A stretch of 64,000 nucleotides of DNA, from the NCBI GenBank assembly GCA_013141015.1, contig JABFRT010000039.1, forward strand, positions 1 through 64,000, in the 5' to 3' direction. A program made the position numbers and the translations under genes. Origin of the DNA: Hyphomicrobium sp. (GTDB taxonomy: Bacteria > Pseudomonadota > Alphaproteobacteria > Rhizobiales > Hyphomicrobiaceae). The notes under the pieces are model-generated. The model was given only the letters and a program-made list of their open reading frames with translations, was not told the DNA's origin and ran no database searches. Of this stretch, positions 26,225-35,565 are shown piece by piece. Each line of letters begins with the position of its first letter. The first letter of the stretch is position 1.

Positions 26225-27175
26225 CTAGCGCAGGAATGCGCCGAATGCGCGCGGGCCATCGCCAACCGTAACGCGCGCTTTGACTTCCATAGCGCCGGTG
26301 TCGATTCTTTCCAACGTGTTGTCGGACCAGCAGGCGACATAGACCGCCGATCCGTCCGGCGTTGCAGCAATCCCCTCGGGGTATTCGCCAACGGGGATCG
26401 TCTTGATTACCGCATGGGTCTCGATATCAAAAACCGTGACGGTGCCGCTGCCTTGATTAGTGACATACGCCCGGCCCTTGGCGATGGCGATGGCATAGGG
26501 CCGCCGTCCGGTTTTGACGGTGGCGATGATCTTGCGCGCGGCAATGTCGATGACGGTTACGTCGTTGCTTTGAACGTTGGCCGTATAGGCGCGGCGGCCA
26601 TCGGCGCTGATCGTCAAGCCAAACGGGTGCTCACCCACCTTGATACCGTCGAGGCGTTTGAAAGTTGCAGCATCAATGACCGAGACGGAATCGCTCTCGC
26701 GATCAGACGACAAGATCAACGCTCCATCAGGCGTGACAGCAATACCGGACGGCGCATTGCCAACATCGACCGCACCTGACTGCTTGCGCGTCGCTGGATC
26801 AATAGACAGCAAGCGCTGCTTGTACCAATCGGCAACGTAGATCATGCCGGACTTTGGATTGACCGCGATGCCGAGCGGGCCATCGCCCACTTTCAGGCGG
26901 TGAGACACCACACGTTTGACCGCATCGACGAACACAACCTCCTTGCTATCGGGCGATGCCAGATAGGCTTCATTGCCGTCGGGCGACAATGCGATGCCAG
27001 CTGGCTTGCCACCAATCGCAATTGGTGGCGCGGCGGTCATTGTGGTTAGATCAACGATACTGAGATTGTCGGACAGCTGATTGGTGACGAAGGCTTCGCG
27101 CGGTGCGCCCTCCGCGGCAGCACCAGCCACACCACACAGCAAAAGTCCGGCAGAAATCGTCAAGCGCCTTAACAT
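26225..27175 (-). CDS. Secreted YVTN beta-propeller protein
   Basis: 316 residues from the ATG at 27175 (GGAG upstream), with a signal peptide ending AAA-EG. About seven repeats of roughly 40 residues, each with AVTPDG/ALSPDG and YVA/YVT strands (e.g. GIAVNPKSGMIYVADWYKQR, AIAKGRAYVTNQGSGTVTVF). It forms a periplasmic beta-propeller. Similar proteins occur in PQQ-dependent alcohol oxidation clusters; the pqq genes here are 24 kb away, so the link is weak. Confidence 0.85.
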   Translation of the reverse strand: MLRRLTISAGLLLCGVAGAAAEGAPREAFVTNQLSDNLSIVDLTTMTAAPPIAIGGKPAGIALSPDGNEAYLASPDSKEVVFVDAVKRVVSHRLKVGDGPLGIAVNPKSGMIYVADWYKQRLLSIDPATRKQSGAVDVGNAPSGIAVTPDGALILSSDRESDSVSVIDAATFKRLDGIKVGEHPFGLTISADGRRAYTANVQSNDVTVIDIAARKIIATVKTGRRPYAIAIAKGRAYVTNQGSGTVTVFDIETHAVIKTIPVGEYPEGIAATPDGSAVYVACWSDNTLERIDTGAMEVKARVTVGDGPRAFGAFLR

Positions 27176-27228
27176 TCTATACTCCATGCCCGGAATTTGC
27201 TCGCAATCGACGGCTTGTAGCGCGGCCT

Positions 27229-27648
27229 TCATTCATCATGTGAGCGAACCTGGCGCATTTTCTTGACGCCCGAGCGCACGCTCTTGGCTTTAATCCGCCG
27301 CTCCTTTGACGCTCGCGACGGCCGCGTCTTGATGCGCGGCTTCGGCGCGATCAGTGCTTCCGCGATCAACGCCGTCAATCTCTTGCGGGCGTCGGAACGA
27401 TTCATTTCCTGGGTGCGGAACTGATCGGCCTGAAGGATCAGAACGCCATCGTCGGTCAACCGGCGGCCAGCCAATTTGGCGAGCCGCGCTTTGACGCTCG
27501 GGGTCAAGACTTCGCAGGCTTCCATATTAAAGCGCAGCTCAACGGCGGTTGAAACCTTATTGACGTTCTGCCCGCCAGGGCCCGACGAGCGCACGAAGCG
27601 TTCTTCGATCAAATCGTCGTCAATCTCAAGATCGGCATTGATACGCAT
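27229..27648 (-). CDS. arfB: Alternative ribosome-rescue factor / peptidyl-tRNA hydrolase ArfB
   Basis: 139 residues from the ATG at 27648; homologues start at this point (MRINADLEIDDDLIEERFVR). The catalytic GGQ loop is SSGPGGQNVNKVSTAVELRF, and the basic C-terminal tail (RIKTRPSRASKERRIKAKS) is the part that enters the empty mRNA channel. It frees peptides from stalled ribosomes. It sits directly after the VOC gene stop. Confidence 0.93.
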   Translation of the reverse strand: MRINADLEIDDDLIEERFVRSSGPGGQNVNKVSTAVELRFNMEACEVLTPSVKARLAKLAGRRLTDDGVLILQADQFRTQEMNRSDARKRLTALIAEALIAPKPRIKTRPSRASKERRIKAKSVRSGVKKMRQVRSHDE

Positions 27649-27649
27649 G

Positions 27650-28021
27650 TCAAGTGTCAGCTCGTTCAGAATAAAATGTAATGCGGTTGCCAAAGGGATC
27701 CGTCAGCGCGATTTCGGAACCACCCCACGGCACCTGCTCCGCTGAAGGGCGAAGCGCCTTGTAGTTCTTACTGCGCAATTCTGCGAGTAACGCATTGACA
27801 TCCGGACAGCCAATGCGCACCGCACCACCAGGGCAGCAATCACCGTGATGCCCCGTCAAATGCAGACGGCAAGCGCCGCGCGAAACTTGCATGTAGAGCG
27901 GGAAATCGGGCTCGAAGCGGTGCTCCCAATCGACTTTGAAGCCAAGGTAGCCGGCATAGAAAGCGCGGGCCTGCTGCTCATCAAAAATACGCAGAATTGG
28001 AACCGGGGCACCAAAGTTCAT
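27650..28021 (-). CDS. VOC-family (glyoxalase/bleomycin-resistance fold) protein
   Basis: 123 residues, one vicinal oxygen chelate module pair: PILRIFDEQQARAFYAGYLG at the start, and ALTDPFGNRITFYSE at the end, the normal closing motif of this fold. The start overlaps the stop of the flavoprotein gene (ATGA). The substrate cannot be read from sequence; homologues are often labelled bleomycin-resistance-like. Confidence 0.85.
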   Translation of the reverse strand: MNFGAPVPILRIFDEQQARAFYAGYLGFKVDWEHRFEPDFPLYMQVSRGACRLHLTGHHGDCCPGGAVRIGCPDVNALLAELRSKNYKALRPSAEQVPWGGSEIALTDPFGNRITFYSERADT

Positions 28022-29631
28022 GTCGCAATCCTCCGCCGCTTGAAATCACTGATGATCTCGCGCGCCGCGTTCATGCCGGGCACACCTGTCACGCCGCCGC
28101 CCGGATGAGCGCCCGATCCACACAGGTACAAACCCGGCACCGGCATCCGGTAGTTGGCGTATCCAAGCACTGGCCGCGCCGCAAACAGCTGACCAAGCCC
28201 CAGCTGGCCGTGGAAAATATCGCCATCAACCAGCCCGAACCGCTCTTCCAGATCAAGCGGCGACAATAGCTGGCGATGCAGAACCGCGCGCTTGAAGTTC
28301 GGCGCAAAGCGCGTCACGGCATCAATAACGACGTCTGCGAAGGCTTCTTTTTCGTGGGCGTTGACCCAACTGCGCCCGCCGGGCAAGCGCGGCGCGACGT
28401 GCTGCACGAACAGACTTGCGACATGCTGGCCCTTGGGCGCGAGGCTGTCGTCAATCGTCGAAGGGATTAGCATCTCAACCACCGGTTCCGACGCCCACCC
28501 ATCGCGTGCCGCATCGAGATAGGCGCGTTCAAGATAGTTCATGGTTGGGCCGATCACGACGCCCGCACCGTGCTGAGGTGCCAGCTGTTTGCCTGGACGG
28601 CACGTGAAGTCCGGCAACTCCGAGAGCGCGACGTTCATGCGGAACGTGCCGGAGCCGCTCTTGATTCCCGTGAAACACTCGCGGACCTCTTGTGAAACAG
28701 CGCCGTCCGGCACGTAAGCGCGAAACAGAAGCTTGGGCGGGATGTTGGACGCCACGGTGCGCGCCCGGATTTCTTCCCCCGTTGACAGGATGACGCCCGA
28801 TACGCGTTCGCCATTCATGCGCAGCATCGCGACTTGAGCATTGGTGCGGATAATAGCGCCGCGCGCCTTGGCAACCGACGCCATCGCCTGCGTGATCGCG
28901 CCCATGCCGCTGCGCGCGTGGCCCCACACGCCGCTTTTGCCGTTCACTTCGCCGAAGCAGTGATGCAGCAGCACGTAAGCGGTGCCCGGTGTCGAGGGCG
29001 CAGCGAACGCGCCGACAATGCCGTCGAACGCGAAGGCGGCGCGAATGACCGGGCTCTCAAACCATTTGGCCAGGAAATCGGCTGCGCTGGCCGTGAATAA
29101 TTCGAGCAGCAAACGCTGATCATCGAGCGGCAACTTCAAAACGCGGCGGCCGAATGCGCCGCCCTTGATCAACTCAAGCAGGCCACCACCGGCATTCGGC
29201 GGCGTGCGCGTCACCAAATCCCGCAGAACATTGGCAGCCCGCTCCAACGCATCGTTGTAAGCTGGCAGGCGGTCCGCGTCGCGCTTTGAGAAGGCCGCGA
29301 ACTCCGCGTACTTCTCGTCGCTGTCATACGGCATCAGCAGGCCGCGCGTGCCATGAACCGGCCAGAAGTTTGCCGCCGGCCGTTCGAGAATTTCAAGGCC
29401 GTGGCGCTTCAATTCAAGATCGGCGATGACTTTAGGATTGAGCAAACTGACGGTGTAGGACGCGACCGAGTTGCGAAACCCGGGCGCGAATTCTTCCGTC
29501 ACCGCCGCGCCGCCGGCGACGGCATTCTTTTCGAGCACAACAACTTTCAATCCCGCACCTGCGAGATAGGCGGCGGTGGTCAATCCGTTATGTCCGCCGC
29601 CGAGAATAGCAACGTCGAAGGTTTCGCTCAT
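28018..29631 (-). CDS. FAD-dependent oxidoreductase, phytoene-desaturase-like (PYROXD2 type)
   Basis: 537 residues from the ATG at 29631 (paired ATGATG). N-terminal Rossmann FAD site FDVAILGGGHNGLTTAAYLA followed by KVVVLEKNAVAGGAAVTEEF; C-terminal FAD contact GLYLCGSGAHPGGGVTGVPG. This is the carotenoid-desaturase/amine-oxidase superfamily group related to PYROXD2, without a carotenoid gene nearby. It is coupled to the VOC gene. Confidence 0.88.
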   Translation of the reverse strand: MSETFDVAILGGGHNGLTTAAYLAGAGLKVVVLEKNAVAGGAAVTEEFAPGFRNSVASYTVSLLNPKVIADLELKRHGLEILERPAANFWPVHGTRGLLMPYDSDEKYAEFAAFSKRDADRLPAYNDALERAANVLRDLVTRTPPNAGGGLLELIKGGAFGRRVLKLPLDDQRLLLELFTASAADFLAKWFESPVIRAAFAFDGIVGAFAAPSTPGTAYVLLHHCFGEVNGKSGVWGHARSGMGAITQAMASVAKARGAIIRTNAQVAMLRMNGERVSGVILSTGEEIRARTVASNIPPKLLFRAYVPDGAVSQEVRECFTGIKSGSGTFRMNVALSELPDFTCRPGKQLAPQHGAGVVIGPTMNYLERAYLDAARDGWASEPVVEMLIPSTIDDSLAPKGQHVASLFVQHVAPRLPGGRSWVNAHEKEAFADVVIDAVTRFAPNFKRAVLHRQLLSPLDLEERFGLVDGDIFHGQLGLGQLFAARPVLGYANYRMPVPGLYLCGSGAHPGGGVTGVPGMNAAREIISDFKRRRIAT

Positions 29632-29885
29632 CATCTGCGGGCTTTTCGCTGAGTTACCGCGCGTTTGCAACGCCATGCGGCTTATCTATAGGTTCAATCA
29701 TTCAATTCTGCTTGTGCTGCACCGCACAGCAAGTTTCTGAGAGTAACTCGAAGTTAGCATTGATTGGCCGCAGTTGAACGCCCACACTCCCTGTTAAGGA
29801 TGCATTTATATCTGGCCCCTACCCTTGAGGGCATACGCGGCCAGTTCTTTTGGGCCCGAGCCTTCCCGGCACAGCGGAGATCACG

Positions 29886-30134
29886 ATGACCGCAGCGACG
29901 ACAGCCCTGGATATGCGCCGCAGCGAAACCGCCGTGACGGCAAGTCCGCTGGTCTATCGCCTGGCGGGTCTGGCGTTTGCAACGGTGCTGCCTGCGCTCT
30001 TCTGGGTGGCCGTCGCCGCCAGCCTGGGCAATGCCGCCGGATTCCAACTTGGTGCGTCGGCGCTCATCTTAACGGGAACGACCATCGCCTTATTTCTCGG
30101 CTCGGTTTGCGCGCCGATTGTGTTGAAGGCCTAA
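29886..30134 (+). CDS. Small membrane protein
   Basis: 82 residues from the ATG at 29886 with CGGAGAT just upstream. Two predicted membrane segments: LAGLAFATVLPALFWVAVA and LGASALILTGTTIALFLGSV. Its end overlaps the convergent Cys-rich gene by 4 bases. Function unknown. Confidence 0.6.
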   Translation: MTAATTALDMRRSETAVTASPLVYRLAGLAFATVLPALFWVAVAASLGNAAGFQLGASALILTGTTIALFLGSVCAPIVLKA

Positions 30135-30418
30135 CCACTCCAACTGCAGCGCATCTCCCGGCAAACTTGGCCCCGGCTACCGGCGATTTTGCATTTGGCG
30201 GTGACGAATGCGCACGTCCGGCAGCTATAGCTCGACAGGCAGCCGCGATAGCCCCCCCCCTTGGCAAACTGGCACGTAACCAGCGACTGACAATCGCGCT
30301 GCGGATTGATGAGGCCGCCCACGCCTTGGGGGCTCGAACCCTGCTGCGCGAGCGCCGCTGATGACATGGTGGCCACGGCCGCGGCCACGATCCAAACCTT
30401 CAACCATCCGCAACGCAT
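30131..30418 (-). CDS. Small secreted cysteine-rich protein
   Basis: 95 residues: signal peptide to about residue 24 (ALA-QQ), then eight cysteines in the mature part, spaced 5-10-5-2-6-9-4 residues apart. That fits four disulfides in a compact periplasmic or secreted fold. The C9/G9 run at 30247-30255 falls in the GGG of KGGGY and is a possible length-error site. No known family recognised. Confidence 0.6.
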   Translation of the reverse strand: MRCGWLKVWIVAAAVATMSSAALAQQGSSPQGVGGLINPQRDCQSLVTCQFAKGGGYRGCLSSYSCRTCAFVTAKCKIAGSRGQVCREMRCSWSG

Positions 30419-30493
30419 GAAACGCCTCCAGTGGCTCCCGCGTAGGGCACGCCCTCTACCCGAGTTGCGGGTCGATTGCGGCGAGCATTATGC

Positions 30494-30525
30494 AAAAGGG
30501 CCCGGCGCGCAAGGCACCGGACCCT
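30494..30525 (-). terminator. Rho-independent terminator of ilvE
   Basis: On the minus strand AGGGTCCGG and CCGGGCCCT pair at eight of nine positions around an 11-base loop and are followed by TTTT, starting 29 bases after the ilvE stop. Confidence 0.8.
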
Positions 30526-30553
30526 CTTTAAGTGTCTAAACTGCGTGGCCTGG

Positions 30554-31450
30554 TTACTCAGCCGCCGCGCGCTTCTTCGGCCGCACGGCATCCGTGTAGT
30601 CGTTGATCAGCGTTTCCGTGATGGCCGCTGGCTTATAGCGGTGCTCGCCGATTTCCGAGACGGGCGTGATCTCGGCCGCAGTGCCGGTAATGAAGCACTC
30701 GGTGAATGAACCCAGCTCTTCCGGCATGATGATCCGCTCAATGACTTCGATGCCGCGCGCACGCGCGAGGCTGATGACGGTGCGCCGCGTAATGCCATCC
30801 AGGAAGCAATCTGGATCGGGCGTATGGATCGCGCCATCCTTGATCAGAAACACATTGGCGCCCGTGCATTCGGCAACGCGGCCGCGATAGTCGAGCATCA
30901 ACGCGTCGGAATACCCGGCCCGTTCGGCGCGGTGTTTTTCGATCGTGCAGATCATGTAGAGGCCCGCCGCCTTGGCCTTCGCTGGCGCACAGGCGGGGTC
31001 GGGACGGCGATACTGTGCGTGCGCGATGCGAATGCCCTTGAGGCGCTGTTCCATTGGGAAATACGATCCCCAATTCCATGCTGCGACCGCCAAGTGGATT
31101 TTCGACTGTTGCGCCGATACGCCCATTTGTTCGCTGCCGCGCCACGCGATTGGCCGGACGTAGCAATCTGATAAATTGTTGGCCGCAACCGTGTCCCGGC
31201 AAGCCTGATCGATTTCGGCAACCGTATAGGGAATGTCGAAATCCAAGGTCTTGGCGCTGAAGATTAGGCGTTCTGAATGTTCGGTCAGTTTAAAAATCTC
31301 GCCATCATAGGCGCGTTCACCCTCAAATACGGAGCTGGCGTAGTGCAGGGCGTGGGTCAGCAGGTGGACCTTGGCATCCCGCCACGCCACCAGCTGGCCG
31401 TCGAACCAGATGAAACCGTCGCGATCGTGATAGGGAACGAGGTCTGCCAT
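30554..31450 (-). CDS. ilvE: Branched-chain amino acid aminotransferase
   Basis: 298 residues from the ATG at 31450 (the open frame continues to 31561 without family match). Fold-type IV PLP enzyme: HYASSVFEGERAY near the start, the PLP-lysine region TIEKHRAERAGYSDALMLD, and ECTGANVFLIKDG and ECFITGTAAEITPV further on. It transaminates leucine, isoleucine and valine with 2-oxoglutarate. The gene is divergent from the MarR-regulator-kinase set, an arrangement common in Hyphomicrobiales. Confidence 0.93.
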   Translation of the reverse strand: MADLVPYHDRDGFIWFDGQLVAWRDAKVHLLTHALHYASSVFEGERAYDGEIFKLTEHSERLIFSAKTLDFDIPYTVAEIDQACRDTVAANNLSDCYVRPIAWRGSEQMGVSAQQSKIHLAVAAWNWGSYFPMEQRLKGIRIAHAQYRRPDPACAPAKAKAAGLYMICTIEKHRAERAGYSDALMLDYRGRVAECTGANVFLIKDGAIHTPDPDCFLDGITRRTVISLARARGIEVIERIIMPEELGSFTECFITGTAAEITPVSEIGEHRYKPAAITETLINDYTDAVRPKKRAAAE

Positions 31451-31690
31451 GCTGAAAATGTCCTTAAGTTCTGGCGCGAGTTCTATATGCGAGATTTGGC
31501 TGAGCCCATCCGCCCTGGCTGAATACCCACCGCCGGGCAGGGGCCCCGGGCGCGCATCCAAGTGTTGCTGTGTGTGCCTTAGCGCCCCCAGCCGCCCGCT
31601 TCAAGATCCCGGACTTGCTGGTGAAACACTAATTGACTGTTGGTGACTATTTGACTTGAAACATGAACCGATCAAGGCCAATAAGTCAAC

Positions 31691-32281
31691 ATGACTGACA
31701 TAACGTCTGATGGTGCGCCCGTAAGGCGTTCAGGTGACATGAGTTCAACGAAATCTCCGCTTTGTCCCGCCCCCGCCGATGGCACAGCCAATGTCGACAT
31801 CGTCTCCTGCGTCGAGCTGTTTTATTTCGCCTATCGCGATTTTACCTGCGATCCGGACGCCATTCTCGAACAATACGGCTTCGGCCGGGCCCACCACCGG
31901 GTGCTGCATTTCGTGCATCGCAATCCCGGACTGAAGGTCGCTGAACTGCTCGATATCCTCAAAATTACCAAGCAAAGCCTGGCCCGCGTGCTCAAGCAAC
32001 TGGTCGATGAAGGGTTCATCATTCAGCGGGCCGGTGACGAAGACCGCCGCGAGCGCCGCCTATATGCCTCGGCCAAAGGTGCGCGCCTCGCTGAAAAGCT
32101 GACCCAGATCCAGGTTAAAAGGCTTGAATCGGCACTCGCCCAGGCGGGGCCCGGTGCTGAGCGGTTGGCGCGGCAGTTTTTGTTTGCCATGATCGCCGAA
32201 AAGGACCGCCCGCACGTCGAGGCGCTTTTGAAAGCCGCAAACGGCGACAACTCATCTGCGCCGCCGCCGGGAGGAGTTTGA
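31691..32281 (+). CDS. MarR-family transcriptional regulator
   Basis: 196 residues from the ATG at 31691; an internal ATG at 31739 is an alternative start. The winged helix spans about residues 70-150: GRAHHRVLHFVHRNPGLKVA, then ELLDILKITKQSLARVLKQL, then the wing RAGDEDRRERRLYASAKGAR. It is followed without a gap by the response-regulator gene (TGA-ATG). The operon and the divergent ilvE are candidate targets. Confidence 0.9.
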   Translation: MTDITSDGAPVRRSGDMSSTKSPLCPAPADGTANVDIVSCVELFYFAYRDFTCDPDAILEQYGFGRAHHRVLHFVHRNPGLKVAELLDILKITKQSLARVLKQLVDEGFIIQRAGDEDRRERRLYASAKGARLAEKLTQIQVKRLESALAQAGPGAERLARQFLFAMIAEKDRPHVEALLKAANGDNSSAPPPGGV

Positions 32282-33001
32282 ATGAAAGCCATCTCGACTC
32301 AAGCGCGCGGCGAACCGCTGCCCGACAACGCGCCGCACATTCTGGTGGTCGATGATGACTTGAAAATCCGCGCCCTACTTGGTCGCTTTTTGGTCAGCAA
32401 CGGCTTCCGCGTGACGGAAGCTGGAGACGCCGCTGCGGCACGCGCCTATATGCGCGGATTGTCGTTCGATCTTGTGCTGCTCGACGTGATGATGCCCGGC
32501 GAATCCGGCCTCAGCCTAGCCCGCGATCTGAGAGCCACGCGCCCCGTTCCGATCTGTATGTTGACTGCATTGGCCGATGCGGAAGACCGTATTTCAGGGC
32601 TCGAAGCTGGCGTCGATGACTATGTGTCAAAGCCGTTCGAGCCGCGCGAGCTGCTGTTGCGCATTAAAAATATTTTGCGCCGTGGCCAAGCCCCGAGTGC
32701 CGCCTCGCGCGATGACATCCGCATGGGCCCGTGCGTGTTCAACATCACCCGCGGCGAACTCAAGCGCGACGAAGAAGCTGTCAAGCTGACCGAGCGCGAA
32801 CGAGATCTGATGCGCCTTTTTGCCCAGCGCATTGGCAATCCGGTGCCGCGCCACGAACTCTCAAGCGACGACAGCACCGGCAGCGAACGGGCGATAGACG
32901 TGCAGATCAACCGCTTGCGGCGCAAGATCGAGAGCGACCCTTCCAACCCCGTCTATCTGCAGACGGTGCGCGGCAAGGGTTACATTCTCTACACCGACTG
33001 A
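32282..33001 (+). CDS. OmpR-family response regulator
   Basis: 239 residues. Receiver: VVDDDLKIR, phospho-aspartate in LVLLDVMMPGESGLS, MLTALAD, YVSKPFEPREL. DNA-binding winged helix: VKLTERERDLMRLFAQR, then AIDVQINRLRRKIESDPSNP and VRGKGYIL. It is close to OmpR itself and is paired with an EnvZ-like kinase encoded 28 bases downstream. Confidence 0.94.
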   Translation: MKAISTQARGEPLPDNAPHILVVDDDLKIRALLGRFLVSNGFRVTEAGDAAAARAYMRGLSFDLVLLDVMMPGESGLSLARDLRATRPVPICMLTALADAEDRISGLEAGVDDYVSKPFEPRELLLRIKNILRRGQAPSAASRDDIRMGPCVFNITRGELKRDEEAVKLTERERDLMRLFAQRIGNPVPRHELSSDDSTGSERAIDVQINRLRRKIESDPSNPVYLQTVRGKGYILYTD

Positions 33002-33029
33002 AACTGCCGCAAGGCAAAGGCAGCCCAAC

Positions 33030-34454
33030 ATGGTCGCAGCGCGCGACGCAGACGTGAGCAAACAAACAAAGGCTCCGATTGGCGCCTGGATCGCCTGGGC
33101 GCGCCAAAGCGCGTTTGCGCAACGGGCGCTGGCTATTCTGGCAGAGCTTCTGCCCAAGGGGCTGTACGCGCGCGCGCTGCTGATCATCATCACGCCGATT
33201 GTGGTGCTGGAAGGCGTGATTGCGTTTGCTTTCATGGAACGCCATTGGCAGGCGGTGACGCGGCGTTTGTCGGAAGCAACCGCCCGCGATATTGCAGCGC
33301 TGATCGATATTTATGAGGAAGTGCCGAAAGCCGACGGCCCGCAAAAGATCATCGATCTGGCGCGCGACCGGCTTGGCCTGACGATGGAAGTTCTGCCAAC
33401 GGGTGATCTGCCGCCGCCGAAACCGAAGCCGATGTTCGCCCTGCTCGATCGCGCGCTGTCGAATGAATTGCGCCGCCACGTCCAGCTGCCGTTCTGGATC
33501 GATACAGTGGGTGAAACCAAATACGTTGAAATCCGCGTCAAACACGACAACGCGATCCTGCGGTTCATCGCGACGCGCAGCCAGACGTATGCCTCGAACT
33601 CGCACATCTTCCTGCTGTGGATGGTCGGCACCTCGGTGATTTTGCTGACCGTCGCAATCCTGTTCCTGCGCAATCAGATCCGGCCGATTTTGCGCCTGGC
33701 GGATGCCGCCGACGCCTTCGGCAAGGGCCGCTCGATCCCTGATGATTTCCGCCCGCGCGGCGCACGCGAAGTGCGCCAGGCAGCCGTCGCGTTCCTGCAA
33801 ATGCGTGATCGCATAACGACCCACGTTGATCAACGCACCACCATGCTCGCCGGCGTCAGCCACGATTTGCGTACTGTGCTGACGCGCTTCAAACTCGAAC
33901 TCGCCTTGCTCGAAGACACGCCCGAGACACGTTCTCTGGCCGCCGATGTCAACGAGATGCAGGACATGCTCGAAGACTACCTCGCGTTTGCCAAGGGCGA
34001 CGGCGGCGAGGAAGCCAAGCCAACCAACTTGCGTGAGCTGCTAGAGGAGATTCAGGAAGAGTCGCTGATGTTCGGCGCAGCGATTGAACTCAAAATGCGC
34101 AAGCGCAAGGGCGACCTTGTTCTGCCGTTGAAACGTCAGGCGCTAAAACGCGCGATCACCAACCTTGTCACCAACGCCGCGCGCTTTGGCGACACGGTGA
34201 TCATCCGCGCCGCAACCGAAGGCCAGTGGGTGCGCATCGAAGTCGATGACAATGGCCCCGGCATTCCGCCGTCCGAACGCGAGAACGTGTTCCGGCCGTT
34301 CTACCGGCTCGACCATGCCCGCAATCAGGATGAGGGCAATAGCGGACTTGGGCTTGCGATTGCCCGCGACATCGCCAAAAGCCACGGCGGAGAAATAGCG
34401 CTTGGCGAAAGCTCGATGGGTGGCTTGCGTGCGATCATTTCGCTACCGCTATGA
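33030..34454 (+). CDS. EnvZ-like sensor histidine kinase
   Basis: 474 residues. Membrane segments at about 52-69 (ALLIIITPIVVLEGVIAF) and 193-213 (LLWMVGTSVILLTVAILFL) bracket a periplasmic domain; a HAMP linker (RNQIRPILRLADAADAFGKG) follows. H-box LAGVSHDLRTVLTRFKLEL, N-box KRAITNLVTNAARFGDTV, G1 DDNGPGIPPSERENVFRPF, G2 GNSGLGLAIARDIAKSHGG. It should phosphorylate the OmpR-like regulator. Confidence 0.94.
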   Translation: MVAARDADVSKQTKAPIGAWIAWARQSAFAQRALAILAELLPKGLYARALLIIITPIVVLEGVIAFAFMERHWQAVTRRLSEATARDIAALIDIYEEVPKADGPQKIIDLARDRLGLTMEVLPTGDLPPPKPKPMFALLDRALSNELRRHVQLPFWIDTVGETKYVEIRVKHDNAILRFIATRSQTYASNSHIFLLWMVGTSVILLTVAILFLRNQIRPILRLADAADAFGKGRSIPDDFRPRGAREVRQAAVAFLQMRDRITTHVDQRTTMLAGVSHDLRTVLTRFKLELALLEDTPETRSLAADVNEMQDMLEDYLAFAKGDGGEEAKPTNLRELLEEIQEESLMFGAAIELKMRKRKGDLVLPLKRQALKRAITNLVTNAARFGDTVIIRAATEGQWVRIEVDDNGPGIPPSERENVFRPFYRLDHARNQDEGNSGLGLAIARDIAKSHGGEIALGESSMGGLRAIISLPL

Positions 34455-34704
34455 AAATATTCAGTTTTTTCTAAAATCCTGGGACTGAACGGCCCGCACA
34501 CGAATTTGTGAGTTGAGTGTTATGTTATGGTGTTACATAAATGATTTAGGAACGGCTTCACCACATGACGACCGTTTCAAAGCCCGCCGCCGTCGGCGTC
34601 CTCCTCCGGCACAGGGTTCTAGGTAAGCTGCCGCAGCCTCGCGAGGGGCTGCACTCATCAAGCGGGCCGCGCTTCGAGGCATCGAGATCTGACATTCAGC
34701 CAGA

Positions 34705-35532
34705 TCACTGCCCGAGGTCGTGGCCCCTTTTTTGCGCGGCCAACACAGCCTCCGTCATCAGCCGCTGCAAGCCATCGCCGTCGCGCATCAATACGGCGAG
34801 GGCCGCCGCCGTGGTGCCGCCGGGCGAGGTCACGTTCTGGCGCAGTGTCGCCGCATCAAGCGGTGATTGATGCAGCAGTTCACCGGCGCCCGAGACTGTG
34901 GCGCGCGCGAGTTTGGTCGCGGTCTCTGCATCCAGCCCCGCGGCGCTCCCGGCTTGCGCCAGGCATTCAGCCAGCAAAAATACGTATGCCGGACCTGAAC
35001 CCGAAACCGCCGTCACCGCATCGATCAAGGCTTCGTCCGGCACCCAAACGACATCGCCGACCGCCCGCAATAGACGGTCACAGGTCGCTTTTTGGATATC
35101 CGTCAAATGCCTATTGCCGGCAGCGCCCGTGATGCCCCGGCCAATCGCGGCGGGGGTATTGGGCATGGCGCGGACAACGGCTATACCGGGCGCGAGGTGC
35201 TTCTCAAAACTTGCAATCGAGCGCCCGGCCGCAATTGACAGCACCACAGTCTTTGGCCCAGCCAGCTTGGCAAGACCGCTAAACACCTGATCCATGAGTT
35301 GGGGCTTAACCGCCGCAACGATAACGGCGGGCGCGGTGGCAAGACTTGAAATATTGGTTTCGGCGCGGATACCGTATTTGGCGGCCAGCGCTGCCGCATC
35401 GCCCGACAGCGCCGGGTCCTGAATGATCAGCGACGACGCGGGCAGCCCGCCCGCCAGCCAACCCTGCAACAGGGCTGCGCCCATTTTTCCGGCGCCCGCA
35501 AGGACGACCGGACCTTCAAGGGAGAGTGTCAT
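34705..35532 (-). CDS. proC: Pyrroline-5-carboxylate reductase
   Basis: 275 residues from the ATG at 35532. The NADP site is VVLAGAGKMGAALLQGWL; the C-terminal ProC signature is ALIDAVTAVSGSGPAYVFLL followed by VTSPGGTTAAALAVLMRDG. It reduces pyrroline-5-carboxylate to proline, the last step of proline synthesis. It lies 33 bases after a YbjN gene on the same strand. Confidence 0.95.
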   Translation of the reverse strand: MTLSLEGPVVLAGAGKMGAALLQGWLAGGLPASSLIIQDPALSGDAAALAAKYGIRAETNISSLATAPAVIVAAVKPQLMDQVFSGLAKLAGPKTVVLSIAAGRSIASFEKHLAPGIAVVRAMPNTPAAIGRGITGAAGNRHLTDIQKATCDRLLRAVGDVVWVPDEALIDAVTAVSGSGPAYVFLLAECLAQAGSAAGLDAETATKLARATVSGAGELLHQSPLDAATLRQNVTSPGGTTAAALAVLMRDGDGLQRLMTEAVLAAQKRGHDLGQ

Positions 35533-35565
35533 CACGTAAACCGCGTTCGAGGAGCGCCTGAGGCT

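Noticed and set aside
32907-33863. 318-codon minus-strand frame over the EnvZ-like kinase
   Set aside because: Antisense shadow with His/Arg/Gln-rich composition and no motif.
34565-34870. 101-codon plus-strand frame after the EnvZ-like kinase
   Set aside because: It runs into proC in antisense and lacks a ribosome site and conserved features; a short GCAGCC/GGCTGC hairpin at 34633-34652 has no T-run.
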